NCBI GenBank assembly: GCA_963677375.2
Contig: CAXXIF010000006.1
Location: forward strand, 252,766-316,765
DNA: 64,000 nt
Source of the DNA: Pseudaeromonas sp963677375
Lineage (GTDB): Bacteria; Pseudomonadota; Gammaproteobacteria; Enterobacterales; Aeromonadaceae
Reading direction: 5' to 3'
This document shows positions 26,768 through 34,969 of this stretch, piece after piece. The stretch's first letter is position 1, and the number at the start of each line of letters is the position of its first letter. Under the pieces are notes generated by a model. The model did no database searches and had not been told where the DNA came from. It was given only the letters and a program-made list of their open reading frames with translations. The position numbers and the translations under genes are program-made.

Positions 26768-28672
26768 ATGGCGATTTTTTCCCTGCATCAGGCTTATCTT
26801 TCCTACAGTGATGCACCGCTACTCGACCATATTGATCTGCAGATTGAGCCCGGTGAGCGCTTATGCTTGGTCGGACGCAATGGCGCTGGCAAATCAACGC
26901 TGCTGAAGGTGATTGCTGGCGATCTGCCGCTGGATGATGGTCGCCGCTCCCACCTGCAGGATCTGAAAATTGCGCGGTTGGAACAAGACCCACCGCAGAG
27001 CAGCCAGGAGAGTGTTTTTGATTATGTTGCCAATGGCTTGAGTGGTATTGGTAACCTGTTACGCCGCTACCACCTGCAATCCATCACAGTCGCTCATGAT
27101 GCCAGCGAGCAGAACATCCAGACCCTCAGTCGCCTGCAAGAAGAGCTCGATCACCACAACGGCTGGCAGTTTGATATTCGAATCCGCCAAGTCTTGAGCA
27201 TGCTCAAGCTGGACCCGGAAGCCTCCTTGCAACAGCTCTCCGGTGGTTGGTTGCGGAAAGTGGCCTTCGCACGAGCCTTGGCCGGAGATCCGGATCTTCT
27301 GCTGTTGGATGAACCAACCAACCATTTGGATATTGAGGCGATTGACTGGCTGGAGTCCTTTCTTAAGGAGTTCAAAGGCGCCATTGTCTTCATCAGTCAT
27401 GATCGGGAATTTATCCATGCCCTGGCTACCCGTATTGTCGATCTGGATCGGGGGCAAGTGAGCTCCTGGCCAGGTAATTACGATCAATATCTAGAAGGCA
27501 AAGAGGAAGCTCTGCGGGTTGAGAGCCTGCAGCAGGCGGAATTTGATAAGAAGCTGGCTCAGGAGGAAACCTGGATCCGGCAAGGGATCAAGGCTCGTCG
27601 GACCCGGAACGAGGGACGCGTTCGAGCGCTCAAGGCGTTACGATCAGAACGGCAAGCCCGCCGCGAGGTTCAGGGCACAGCTCGTTTGCAAGTGGACGAA
27701 GCGCAGCGTTCGGGCAAGCTGGTATTCGAGGCCGAACATCTAGGTTATGACATTGAAGGCCGCAGCCTGATCACGGATTTCACGTTTCAGGTGCAGCGGG
27801 GTGACAAGATCGCCCTGATTGGCCCGAATGGCTGTGGCAAGACCACGCTGATCAAACTGTTGCTGGGTGATTTGGTCGCTCAGCGCGGGACTCTTCGTTG
27901 TGGCACCAAGTTGGATGTTGCCTATTTTGATCAGTACCGCCAACAGCTTGACCCGGATAAAACAGTCGTCGATAACCTTGCCGAAGGTCAGACCGAGATT
28001 GAGGTCGCGGGGCGGCGTCGCCATGTGCTTGGATATCTACAAGATTTTCTGTTTGAGCCTAAACGGGCACTCACGCCGGTACGCGCGTTGTCCGGCGGGG
28101 AGAAAAATCGATTACTGCTTGCGCGGTTGTTCCTTAAACCCTGTAATTTATTGATTCTCGATGAACCAACCAATGATTTGGATATCGAAACATTGGAGTT
28201 GCTGGAAGATCTATTGGCCGAGTATCAAGCGACTCTGCTGTTAGTCAGCCATGACCGGCGCTTTATCGACAACACGGTAACCCATTCCTGGTACTTCGAA
28301 GGGGATGGACGGATAACTGAGTATGTGGGAGGCTACGCCGATTTGATGGCGCTACGGCAACAAATGAAGCCTGTAGTCATGACAGCGAAAGCCGCGAAGC
28401 CCTCCGACACGACAAAAGGTGCCGAACCACAGAAAAAGAGCCGCAAACTTTCTTACAAAGTGCAACTGGAGTTGGAAGCCTTACCAGGGAAGTTGGAGCT
28501 ATTGGAACAACAACTGAGCCACTATCAGGAACAGGTGAATTCTCCGGAATTTTTTGCCCAGAGCAGTGAGCAGACACAAAAAGTGCTGGCTGAACTACAA
28601 GCCTGTGAAGATGAATTAGAAACAGCCTTCTTGCGTTGGGAAGAGCTGGAAGCGATGAAACAAGAGGATTGA
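26768..28672 (+). CDS. uup: ABC-F ATPase Uup
   Basis: 634-residue cytoplasmic ABC-F protein with no membrane domain. There are two ATPase domains: the first with GRNGAGKST, LSGGWLRKVAFARAL and LLLDEPTNHLD; the second with GPNGCGKTT, LSGGEKNRLLLARLF and LILDEPTNDLD. A charged inter-domain linker and a C-terminal coiled coil (about 560-634) are typical of Uup, which binds branched DNA and influences transposon excision and ribosome function in E. coli. It is downstream of rlmKL, as in enterics. Confidence 0.94.
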   Translation: MAIFSLHQAYLSYSDAPLLDHIDLQIEPGERLCLVGRNGAGKSTLLKVIAGDLPLDDGRRSHLQDLKIARLEQDPPQSSQESVFDYVANGLSGIGNLLRRYHLQSITVAHDASEQNIQTLSRLQEELDHHNGWQFDIRIRQVLSMLKLDPEASLQQLSGGWLRKVAFARALAGDPDLLLLDEPTNHLDIEAIDWLESFLKEFKGAIVFISHDREFIHALATRIVDLDRGQVSSWPGNYDQYLEGKEEALRVESLQQAEFDKKLAQEETWIRQGIKARRTRNEGRVRALKALRSERQARREVQGTARLQVDEAQRSGKLVFEAEHLGYDIEGRSLITDFTFQVQRGDKIALIGPNGCGKTTLIKLLLGDLVAQRGTLRCGTKLDVAYFDQYRQQLDPDKTVVDNLAEGQTEIEVAGRRRHVLGYLQDFLFEPKRALTPVRALSGGEKNRLLLARLFLKPCNLLILDEPTNDLDIETLELLEDLLAEYQATLLLVSHDRRFIDNTVTHSWYFEGDGRITEYVGGYADLMALRQQMKPVVMTAKAAKPSDTTKGAEPQKKSRKLSYKVQLELEALPGKLELLEQQLSHYQEQVNSPEFFAQSSEQTQKVLAELQACEDELETAFLRWEELEAMKQED

Positions 28673-28680
28673 GGCATCAC

Positions 28681-30375
28681 ATGAAAATCAAGCTGACCCT
28701 GCTGGCAACACTCTCTATTTTGTCTTGTGCCTCACATGCGGCAGAGACCCCGTTTTACCAAATTACCGAGGTTTCAGGTAACAAGGCTGGTAACTATGGT
28801 CCTTGGCCAACGACCATGGCCGCTGACAAGACAGTCGCCATGTCTGCCGTTGTCAACGATTGGTCGCAGTACTACAACATGGCCCCAATGGGCATGGATC
28901 TGGCAAATCGGTATCGGTTTGATGTGGACTGTGATTATCTGATGGCCTCCGACATCTGTGATGGCTTCTGGAGCGGTGGTGTGAACCGTGCAAAAGCTTG
29001 GCGTCAAAGCGTGGTTAGTTATGTTCCACAAGATGAGTCGATTTTGAATGGTACCAGCCGCACCGAGCAGGATGGCATTATCAAGTATCTTGGCGAAGAT
29101 GCAGAGCATTATGTCGGGTACAAGATAGCCGATACGGCTGCTAATGGTTTTTACCATGAGCGCAAAGCCTTTGCGCATCTTGGCTTGAATGATATCGAGT
29201 TGTCCGCTCCCTCATCATTTGATGGCGTAGGCGGTTTCACGACAGCCAGCACCTTGCTTGCTCTTTCTGATGGCAGCTACCTCGTTGGGGGGGGAGCCAA
29301 TACCTCCGTTGCGGGACCAAACTCGGCATTGAGCAGTTGCTATAAGGGTGATACAGATAAAAATTCGGATCTTGGGTACTGTCCCGGTTTTAACACTCAA
29401 GCCGCCTTGTGGTTAATCAACCCGGATCAGACGAGCACTGCAGTCGCTTTAGCCCCCGCCTACTATCGTCATGATTCCGGATTGCTGGAGACAGCATCTG
29501 TGACTGGACTGGTTGACCTGGGAAATGATTCATATCTGGCCGTTGGCTATTCATCCACGGATAAACTCGGGAGCTCCTATTTGTCGGGGCGTAATGTAGC
29601 TGTCACTTGGCCTGTGACGTTCACCAATGGCAAACCAACCTTCGGTGCTCTGAGTTTGATTCCGTTACCCTGGAAGGCAGCAGGGGAAGATAAAAAGTAT
29701 CTGAGTGATACATGGGCAACTGCAGCGAATGTGCAGGGATACGTCATCGGCAATCAAAAATATTCAGAGGTGAAGTCGCGGAATAAGCCAATAGAAATGT
29801 TTGTTTATGACAGTAAAAATGGTACGACCGTTATTCCTTTTGAAGATAAACCAGCTAAAGGCCAGAATTCTGAAGCTGCCGCTATCAATGCGGTTGGTCA
29901 GGTCGTCGGGTGGCAAGATGAACGTAACGAAACCCAGCCGGTTTATAATGGCAGTCCACGTCTGCAGGAGGCTTTTCTTTACAACATAGCGACCAAGAAT
30001 AGCTGGCGTTTCAATGATCTGATTTGCTCATCAGTGGGGACTACGTCTTGCAGTCAGAACGGTAAATATTACTACATTGTTTATGCTTCGGCGGTCAGTG
30101 ATGATGGCACAGTAGCAGCAACATCCTACCGTTATGACTCCTATGATGATTGGGCCAAGCGTCAAAATGCCACTGTCGTTCCTGTCATCTTGACGCCTAA
30201 TACGACATTTACTGCCGACAGTGATGTACCTGCTGACTATGTGGTCACTAATGCTCTACCGGTCAATGATTTGGGACAGAATAATGGCAGTGGAGCCATA
30301 CCACTCTGGTTGCTGGTCGTTTTCCCGTTCCTGAGTTGGTTTCGCAAGCGGAAACTCATCAACAAAATGTCATGA
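28681..30375 (+). CDS. DUF3466-family exported protein with C-terminal sorting tail
   Basis: 564 residues. It has a signal peptide (MKIKLTLLATLSILSCASHA, then AETPFYQITEV), and a long extracytoplasmic domain with repeated Asn/Gly/Tyr-rich segments such as AINAVGQVVGWQDERN, the kind seen in DUF3466 proteins. It ends with NGSGAIPLWLLVVFPFLSWF and then RKRK. This Gly-Ser, hydrophobic, basic tail resembles GlyGly-CTERM rhombosortase signals. The start at 28681, 9 bp after uup, is chosen because it begins the signal peptide. The function is unknown. Confidence 0.8.
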   Translation: MKIKLTLLATLSILSCASHAAETPFYQITEVSGNKAGNYGPWPTTMAADKTVAMSAVVNDWSQYYNMAPMGMDLANRYRFDVDCDYLMASDICDGFWSGGVNRAKAWRQSVVSYVPQDESILNGTSRTEQDGIIKYLGEDAEHYVGYKIADTAANGFYHERKAFAHLGLNDIELSAPSSFDGVGGFTTASTLLALSDGSYLVGGGANTSVAGPNSALSSCYKGDTDKNSDLGYCPGFNTQAALWLINPDQTSTAVALAPAYYRHDSGLLETASVTGLVDLGNDSYLAVGYSSTDKLGSSYLSGRNVAVTWPVTFTNGKPTFGALSLIPLPWKAAGEDKKYLSDTWATAANVQGYVIGNQKYSEVKSRNKPIEMFVYDSKNGTTVIPFEDKPAKGQNSEAAAINAVGQVVGWQDERNETQPVYNGSPRLQEAFLYNIATKNSWRFNDLICSSVGTTSCSQNGKYYYIVYASAVSDDGTVAATSYRYDSYDDWAKRQNATVVPVILTPNTTFTADSDVPADYVVTNALPVNDLGQNNGSGAIPLWLLVVFPFLSWFRKRKLINKMS

Positions 30376-30466
30376 TTAATTAATCAATTAGCAATATGAG
30401 GCTGTGTGATGTCGCATTTTAGCCCCATTAGTGATTGATCTCTTTGGCTACTTGGCTAACGATAAG

Positions 30467-30497
30467 GACGACAGGGTTCGAGACTGTCGTCTTTTTT
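30467..30497 (+). terminator. Terminator just upstream of rmf
   Basis: An 8-bp stem (GACGACAG / CTGTCGTC), a 9-nt loop and T6. It ends 22 bp before the rmf start, leaving no room for an rmf promoter downstream of it. It may both end the uup-DUF3466 transcript and lie within the rmf leader. Confidence 0.85.
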
Positions 30498-30519
30498 CAA
30501 GTGGAAAAGAGGATTTAGC

Positions 30520-30702
30520 ATGATGAAAAGACAGAAACGAGATCGTTTGGATAGAGCGCGTGCTAAGGGCTATCAGGCTGGTATCGCAGGGCGTTCCAAA
30601 GAAGGTTGCCCTTACCAGTGTATCGACGCCAGAGGATACTGGCTGGGCGGTTGGCGCGACGCGATGGACGATCGCGGCGTAAGTGTGATGTCTGCTAAAT
30701 AA
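30520..30702 (+). CDS. rmf: Ribosome modulation factor
   Basis: 60 residues. RMF converts stationary-phase 70S ribosomes to 100S dimers. KRQKRDRLDRARAKGYQAGIAGRSKEGCPYQ and WLGGWRDAMDDR match E. coli RMF closely. Two adjacent ATGs (30520 and 30523) are both usable; the E. coli protein starts at the equivalent of the second. AAGAGGA lies 6-9 nt upstream. It is convergent with fabA across a bidirectional terminator. Expression in other bacteria depends on growth rate and ppGpp. Confidence 0.95.
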   Translation: MMKRQKRDRLDRARAKGYQAGIAGRSKEGCPYQCIDARGYWLGGWRDAMDDRGVSVMSAK

Positions 30703-30716
30703 TACTAAATTCAATG

Positions 30717-30740
30717 AAAAAGGCCCGGGAGGGCCTTTTT
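30717..30740. terminator. Bidirectional terminator between rmf and fabA
   Basis: AGGCCC and GGGCCT pair around a GGGA loop, flanked by A-rich and T-rich runs on either side. Confidence 0.88.
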
Positions 30741-30759
30741 CGTATTCGTCTTAGAAATT

Positions 30760-31320
30760 TTAGAACGAGGAGGTATCGGTAAACAGCCCCACCTTCAGAT
30801 CGCTGGCACTGTAGATTGGGCGGCCATCGACTTCCACCACACCATCTGCGATGCCCATGATCAACTTGCGCCAAATCAAGCGTTTCATCTGGATTTTATA
30901 GGTGACTGTTTTGGCGGTAGGCAGAATTTGGCCAGTGAATTTCACTTCACCCACACCCAGCGCCCGACCTTTCCCTGGGCCACCCTTCCAGCCCAGAAAG
31001 AAACCGACCAATTGCCACATGGCATCAAGGCCAAGGCAACCCGGCATCACAGGATCTCCAGGGAAGTGACAGTCAAAGAACCAGAGATCTGGCGTGATAT
31101 CCAGCTCGGCAATGATTTCACCCTTATCAAACAAACCACCTACGGCACTGATCTTGGGGATGCGATCCATCATCAGCATATTGGGGGCGGGTAACTGACT
31201 ATTGCCCGGACCAAAAAGTTCACCACGGCTACATGCCAGCAGTTCGTCACGGGAAAACGCATTTTTACCTTGCTCGCACAATGAGGGCGGCAGTTCAATT
31301 ACGGATTTGCTATCCAACAC
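30760..31320 (-). CDS. fabA: 3-hydroxydecanoyl-ACP dehydratase/isomerase
   Basis: Introduces the double bond in anaerobic-type unsaturated fatty acid synthesis by dehydrating and isomerising the C10 intermediate. 186 residues with catalytic H85 (FFDCHFPGDPVMPGC) and D99 (LGLDAMWQL), a single hotdog domain. It begins with a GTG and carries an N-terminal extension of about 14 residues compared with E. coli FabA (172 aa). Removing the extension would need a start inside the coding region without an obvious ribosome site. A FabR-like palindrome lies 35 bp upstream. Confidence 0.96.
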   Translation of the reverse strand: MLDSKSVIELPPSLCEQGKNAFSRDELLACSRGELFGPGNSQLPAPNMLMMDRIPKISAVGGLFDKGEIIAELDITPDLWFFDCHFPGDPVMPGCLGLDAMWQLVGFFLGWKGGPGKGRALGVGEVKFTGQILPTAKTVTYKIQMKRLIWRKLIMGIADGVVEVDGRPIYSASDLKVGLFTDTSSF

Positions 31321-31354
31321 ACTGTATATCCTATGTGATTAACACTGACACTAA

Positions 31355-31378
31355 TTTAGCGAACAGGTGTGCGCTAAA
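31355..31378. promoter_or_regulatory. FabR-like operator upstream of fabA
   Basis: A 24-bp palindrome: arms TTTAGCG and CGCTAAA enclose ACA-GG-TGT, with one mismatched position on each side of the core. This fits the E. coli FabR site pattern (AGCGTACAnnTGTACGCT), where FabR represses unsaturated fatty acid genes. It overlaps the last codon of lonH and precedes the fabA start by 35 bp. Confidence 0.72.
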
Positions 31379-33362
31379 CAACTCCGATCACTTGAGCAAA
31401 GCGGCGAAACAAGGCATGCAGCACACCCCGATGCCGTTGCGAGCCATTAAGCTCATCCAGACGAGTCCTTATGCGGCCGTATAAAGTTTCTTCATCATCG
31501 ATGTCACCCGCTTCGCAACCGGTCAGTAGCTGAATTGCCTCATCAACATGGCTGACCGGATAGATATGAAATTCACCCTTCTCGACGGCTTCAATGACCT
31601 CATTCGAGAGCACTAACTGCAATTGATTGGTCGCCGGGATGATGACACCCTGTCGACCATTCATGCCATGGATCCGGCAGACCCGGAAAAACCCTTCAAT
31701 TTTTTCATTCAACCCGCCCACAGGCTGCACATTGCCGAACTGATCGACAGCCCCAGTGACGGCCAGATGTTGAAAGATGGGTTGTTGTGCCAGTGCCGAG
31801 AGTAGGGCACAGAGCCCGGTCAAGGAGGCACTATCACCATCAATTTCATTGTAGGACTGTTCAAATACCAGATTGGCTGAAAGCGGGGATGGATTTTCGG
31901 CCCCGAACTGGGTGGCGATGTAACCGTGAATGATCATCATCGCCTTGGCGTGAATATGTCCGGCCAGCTCGGCCTTGCGCTCGATATCGACGACATCACC
32001 ATCCCCCAGATGTACGGTCGCCGTTAAGCGAACCGGCTCCCCAAAATCGTAAGGGTGGCCCATGATCTCGATCACGGAGAGACCGTTGATCTGGCCGATG
32101 ACTTCGCCTTCGGTCTGCAACAGGATCTGGCCATCGACTACGCCTTGATCCGATTGCTCAACAATATAGTTCAGGCGATATTCTTGTTCGGCCAAGGCCG
32201 CCTGAATATGGCTCAAAGTAACCAGACTACTTTGCTCTTCACGCGCCACGCTATCAGCAAGGCGCATTAAGGCGCCTATCTGCGTCTCGGCTATGGAAAG
32301 GATTTGTTGGTGTTCACACAGTCGACAGGCAAAGCTGCTCAGTGCCTCGATGGCTGGGGCCTCGAAGTCCAACAGTTCATTACTTTGCTGAATGCCGCTG
32401 AGCAGACCCAGGAACAACTCATATCCCTCTTCAAGGGGGAGTTCGGAGATCAGATCCGTACGCAAGAAAATCCGTTCGGAAATCTCCCGATCCAGCAGGT
32501 TAAATTCTGCTGAGGTGAGTCGGTCACCGACCAGGATCAATTTGACATTCAGGGGCGAGGGTTCAGGAATAAAGAATGGCGTTGCAGGGGCAATATCGGT
32601 CTGCGAACTCCAATCCAGAAAACCCGTCTCCAGTGCGTTACGCAACTTGAACCACAACTCGGGCTGGTCCATCAACTCTTCCAGCGGCAGGATGAGAAAT
32701 CCACCATTGGCTTCGCGCAACAGGCCAGACTCCAGCAGATGGTGATGACTGTAAATGGTGCCCTGTTCCGTTTGATAGTTGATTGCGCCGAATAGACTGG
32801 CCCAGCTCAGGTCTCGTCCATAGATCACCGGAGGTGTCTCGGTTTCATGATGGATCAGCAAATTGATCAGGACTGGGTGGGTGAAGGTTCCCCCCTGGGT
32901 GACATGAGCTGCCAGATCGCCCAGATAGTTGGCAATTTTTTCATCCTGATCCTGCTTGCGTAAAATTCGGGTGACTACGGCCTCTGCGTCCAGATGCAGG
33001 CTAAGCAGGCGTAGCAATTCCCCTATCAGTTCGCAAAACTCGATTCCGCTGCCCGGTTTGAGTTTCAACCACAAGGGGCGGTAGGGATTTTGTAAATTTT
33101 CGGCATAACAGAGATCAAAAAGTTGTGTGTTGTCGGGTGAGCAATCATCAATCAGATCCATCACCGTCTGTTCGTAATCGACTCCGGGGAAACCACTGAG
33201 CAACAGCGTTTGGCAGCCCTGGCGCATGCTAATGAGGCGGTTGATGGCGGAAGCTGCCCGCGGCTGCGCTTCGGCAAAACGGAGTGGCTCAATCTGAGAC
33301 AAACGTTCGCATTGCAGCGCCGGAAAATGGGGAAGCATGCTTTCTGATTTTAATTCAATCAC
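31374..33362 (-). CDS. lonH: Lon-family (LonB/YcbZ-like) ATP-dependent protease
   Basis: 662 residues, similar to E. coli YcbZ. An N-terminal AAA-type region carries a weakly conserved nucleotide site (LLLSGFPGVDYEQT), and DLSWASLFGAINYQTEQG plus GGFLILPLEELMDQPELWFKLRNALE are typical of this subgroup. The C-terminal S16 domain has the catalytic Ser in YNEIDGDSASLTGLCALLSA and the Lys in GGLNEKIEGFF. No membrane segments are obvious. It starts with GTG at 33362; an ATG 8 codons later is possible. fabA follows on the same strand, as in enterics. Confidence 0.85.
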   Translation of the reverse strand: MIELKSESMLPHFPALQCERLSQIEPLRFAEAQPRAASAINRLISMRQGCQTLLLSGFPGVDYEQTVMDLIDDCSPDNTQLFDLCYAENLQNPYRPLWLKLKPGSGIEFCELIGELLRLLSLHLDAEAVVTRILRKQDQDEKIANYLGDLAAHVTQGGTFTHPVLINLLIHHETETPPVIYGRDLSWASLFGAINYQTEQGTIYSHHHLLESGLLREANGGFLILPLEELMDQPELWFKLRNALETGFLDWSSQTDIAPATPFFIPEPSPLNVKLILVGDRLTSAEFNLLDREISERIFLRTDLISELPLEEGYELFLGLLSGIQQSNELLDFEAPAIEALSSFACRLCEHQQILSIAETQIGALMRLADSVAREEQSSLVTLSHIQAALAEQEYRLNYIVEQSDQGVVDGQILLQTEGEVIGQINGLSVIEIMGHPYDFGEPVRLTATVHLGDGDVVDIERKAELAGHIHAKAMMIIHGYIATQFGAENPSPLSANLVFEQSYNEIDGDSASLTGLCALLSALAQQPIFQHLAVTGAVDQFGNVQPVGGLNEKIEGFFRVCRIHGMNGRQGVIIPATNQLQLVLSNEVIEAVEKGEFHIYPVSHVDEAIQLLTGCEAGDIDDEETLYGRIRTRLDELNGSQRHRGVLHALFRRFAQVIGVV

Positions 33363-33546
33363 TTATTTGGTCTACGCCGATAAATATTCATAAGGAATTA
33401 TAACTCAAGGGGGCAAGGGAGGGCAGAGGCTAAGCGCGAGATTCGATTCTTTATTCATGACTAGGTTGCAGTGTGCGGGAAATGTTGTATTTTTCCCAAT
33501 CTGTAATTGAAATACGGTTTCATGGGTTCACATCAACCTGAAGGGG

Positions 33547-33574
33547 TTCGACAGAGGCTCATTAGGTGTATATT
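33547..33574 (+). promoter_or_regulatory. Candidate sigma70 promoter upstream of the 40-residue gene
   Basis: TTCGAC and TATATT are spaced 16 bp. Transcription would start about 150 bp before the small gene at 33731. The remaining 33363-33730 sequence is AT-rich and holds no other gene I can support. Confidence 0.4.
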
Positions 33575-33688
33575 GGTAAATAAATAACGAAATAAACAAC
33601 AAAATGACTAGACAAAAGTGTGACCGCGATCAACAATTGTCTCACTTGCTGAATGACACATGCGAGCTTGAGTCGACACGGAATGTGT

Positions 33689-33709
33689 ATTCCGAACTGG
33701 ATTCGGAAT
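33689..33709 (+). promoter_or_regulatory. Hairpin directly before the 40-residue gene
   Basis: ATTCCGAA and TTCGGAAT form a perfect 8-bp stem with a 5-nt loop. It ends about 10 nt before the GAGGAG ribosome site of the gene at 33731, so it could modulate translation or mRNA stability. Confidence 0.5.
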
Positions 33710-33730
33710 GTAGATAGAGAGGAGATCATC

Positions 33731-33853
33731 ATGCGCATACACGATTTGAAAATGACCGTTCTACAGCAAAGAGAATTGGATAAAGCACGCCGGGTAGTCC
33801 AGCGAGCATTTGGTGTTCGTAGAGCTTCATATCACTACGAATATCTTGATTGA
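33731..33853 (+). CDS. Small basic protein of unknown function (40 aa)
   Basis: It starts MRIHDLKMTVLQQRELDKAR, then carries an Arg-rich stretch (RRVVQRAFGVRR) and ends with SYHYEYLD. It looks like an amphipathic basic helix. Support comes from a very good GAGGAG ribosome site 7-8 nt before the ATG, a plausible promoter and hairpin upstream, and a strong terminator at 33959-33985. I recognise no family. It stands alone between lonH and a TSUP transporter. The long untranslated 3' part (about 100 nt) could also be an sRNA. Confidence 0.6.
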   Translation: MRIHDLKMTVLQQRELDKARRVVQRAFGVRRASYHYEYLD

Positions 33854-33934
33854 AACAGGTTTCCTTATGTTGTTGTTTTCCTGAGACAGATCATCTCCAC
33901 CCCTGAGTTGATCCCGTCAAAGGGTCTTGTTTGA

Positions 33935-33950
33935 CTGATACGTGTATCAG
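33935..33950. repeat. Palindrome between the small gene and its terminator
   Basis: CTGATAC and GTATCAG are separated by 2 nt, just upstream of the terminator stem. It may be an operator or a second 3'-end hairpin. The rest of 33986-34157 holds nothing I can identify beyond the yfcA ribosome site. Confidence 0.45.
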
Positions 33951-33958
33951 CGATTTTC

Positions 33959-33985
33959 GGGCAACCAATCTGGTTGCCCTTTTTT
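33959..33985 (+). terminator. Strong Rho-independent terminator
   Basis: A perfect 9-bp stem (GGGCAACCA / TGGTTGCCC) with a 3-nt loop and six T. It is the likely 3' end of the transcript carrying the 40-residue gene. Confidence 0.92.
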
Positions 33986-34157
33986 ATTTCCGCTTCTCCC
34001 ACTCCAGGCTTGTCACAACCTGACCCGGCAGTAGAATGCCAGTCTCTACGTAGAAACCTGGGCTCCTCGACGGAGCGTACAGACTCTAGGCTTCTATCCG
34101 GAAAAACCAGACTGGCTACGGCGAGTTTGGGCCCGCTATTCCAACAAAGGATTGGGT

Positions 34158-34922
34158 ATGGAATTTGAACTCAGCACCCTGCTACTGTTAGCTTTGAGTG
34201 GATTATGTGCAGGATTCATCGATTCGATTGCCGGCGGTGGTGGATTGATTACGCTGCCGGCTCTGCTGGCCGCTGGTTTGCCACCCGCTCAGGCATTGGG
34301 AACCAACAAGCTACAGAGTAGCTTTGGCAGTTTCTCTGCCACTTGGTACTTCGCGCGTCGCGGTTATATCGATTTTTCAACCATCAAGTTGACTGTGGTA
34401 CTGACTTTCATCGGTAGCGCTCTGGGCACTATTTTGGTCCAGCAAATCGATGCCAGTGCCTTGGGTCGGGTACTACCATTCCTGCTCATGGGATTTGCGC
34501 TCTATTTTCTGCTTTCGCCCCGAGTGGGCGAGAAAGACTCCCATCGTCGATTGAGTGTCCGCAGTTTTGCAGCCACCATAGGTTTGGGGGTCGGATTTTA
34601 TGATGGTTTTTTTGGCCCGGGAACCGGTTCATTTTTTGCTATCGCGTTTGTGGCTCTGGCTGGATTTAATATTGCCAAGGCCACCGCCCATAGCAAATTA
34701 CTGAATTTCACCTCCAATCTGGCGGCATTACTGTTCTTTGCCTTGGGTGGAAAATTAGTCTGGAGTGTCGGTTTGAGCATGGCGCTTGGACAATTTATTG
34801 GTGCCCGGCTGGGATCGAAAATGGTGGTCAAGCAGGGGGGGAAAATCATCCGCCCGCTGATCGTCATCATGTCATTGGCAATATCGACCAAGTTGCTGGG
34901 TCAGCAATATGGCTGGTGGTGA
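34158..34922 (+). CDS. yfcA: TSUP (TauE/SafE) family membrane transporter, YfcA-like
   Basis: 254 residues with about eight hydrophobic segments. The family's two repeated motifs are visible: LSGLCAGFIDSIAGGGGLITLPALLAAGLPPAQALGTNKLQS near the N-terminus and GLGVGFYDGFFGPGTGSFF in the second half. The whole protein resembles E. coli YfcA. TSUP members export sulfur-containing organic anions or sulfite; the substrate here is unknown. The ATG at 34158 has AAGGA 6 nt upstream and is preferred to a TTG two codons earlier. Confidence 0.88.
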   Translation: MEFELSTLLLLALSGLCAGFIDSIAGGGGLITLPALLAAGLPPAQALGTNKLQSSFGSFSATWYFARRGYIDFSTIKLTVVLTFIGSALGTILVQQIDASALGRVLPFLLMGFALYFLLSPRVGEKDSHRRLSVRSFAATIGLGVGFYDGFFGPGTGSFFAIAFVALAGFNIAKATAHSKLLNFTSNLAALLFFALGGKLVWSVGLSMALGQFIGARLGSKMVVKQGGKIIRPLIVIMSLAISTKLLGQQYGWW

Positions 34923-34969
34923 ACAAGGCACGCCTGAAGAACTCTGAGCTGCGGCCCGGGAATCTTGAG

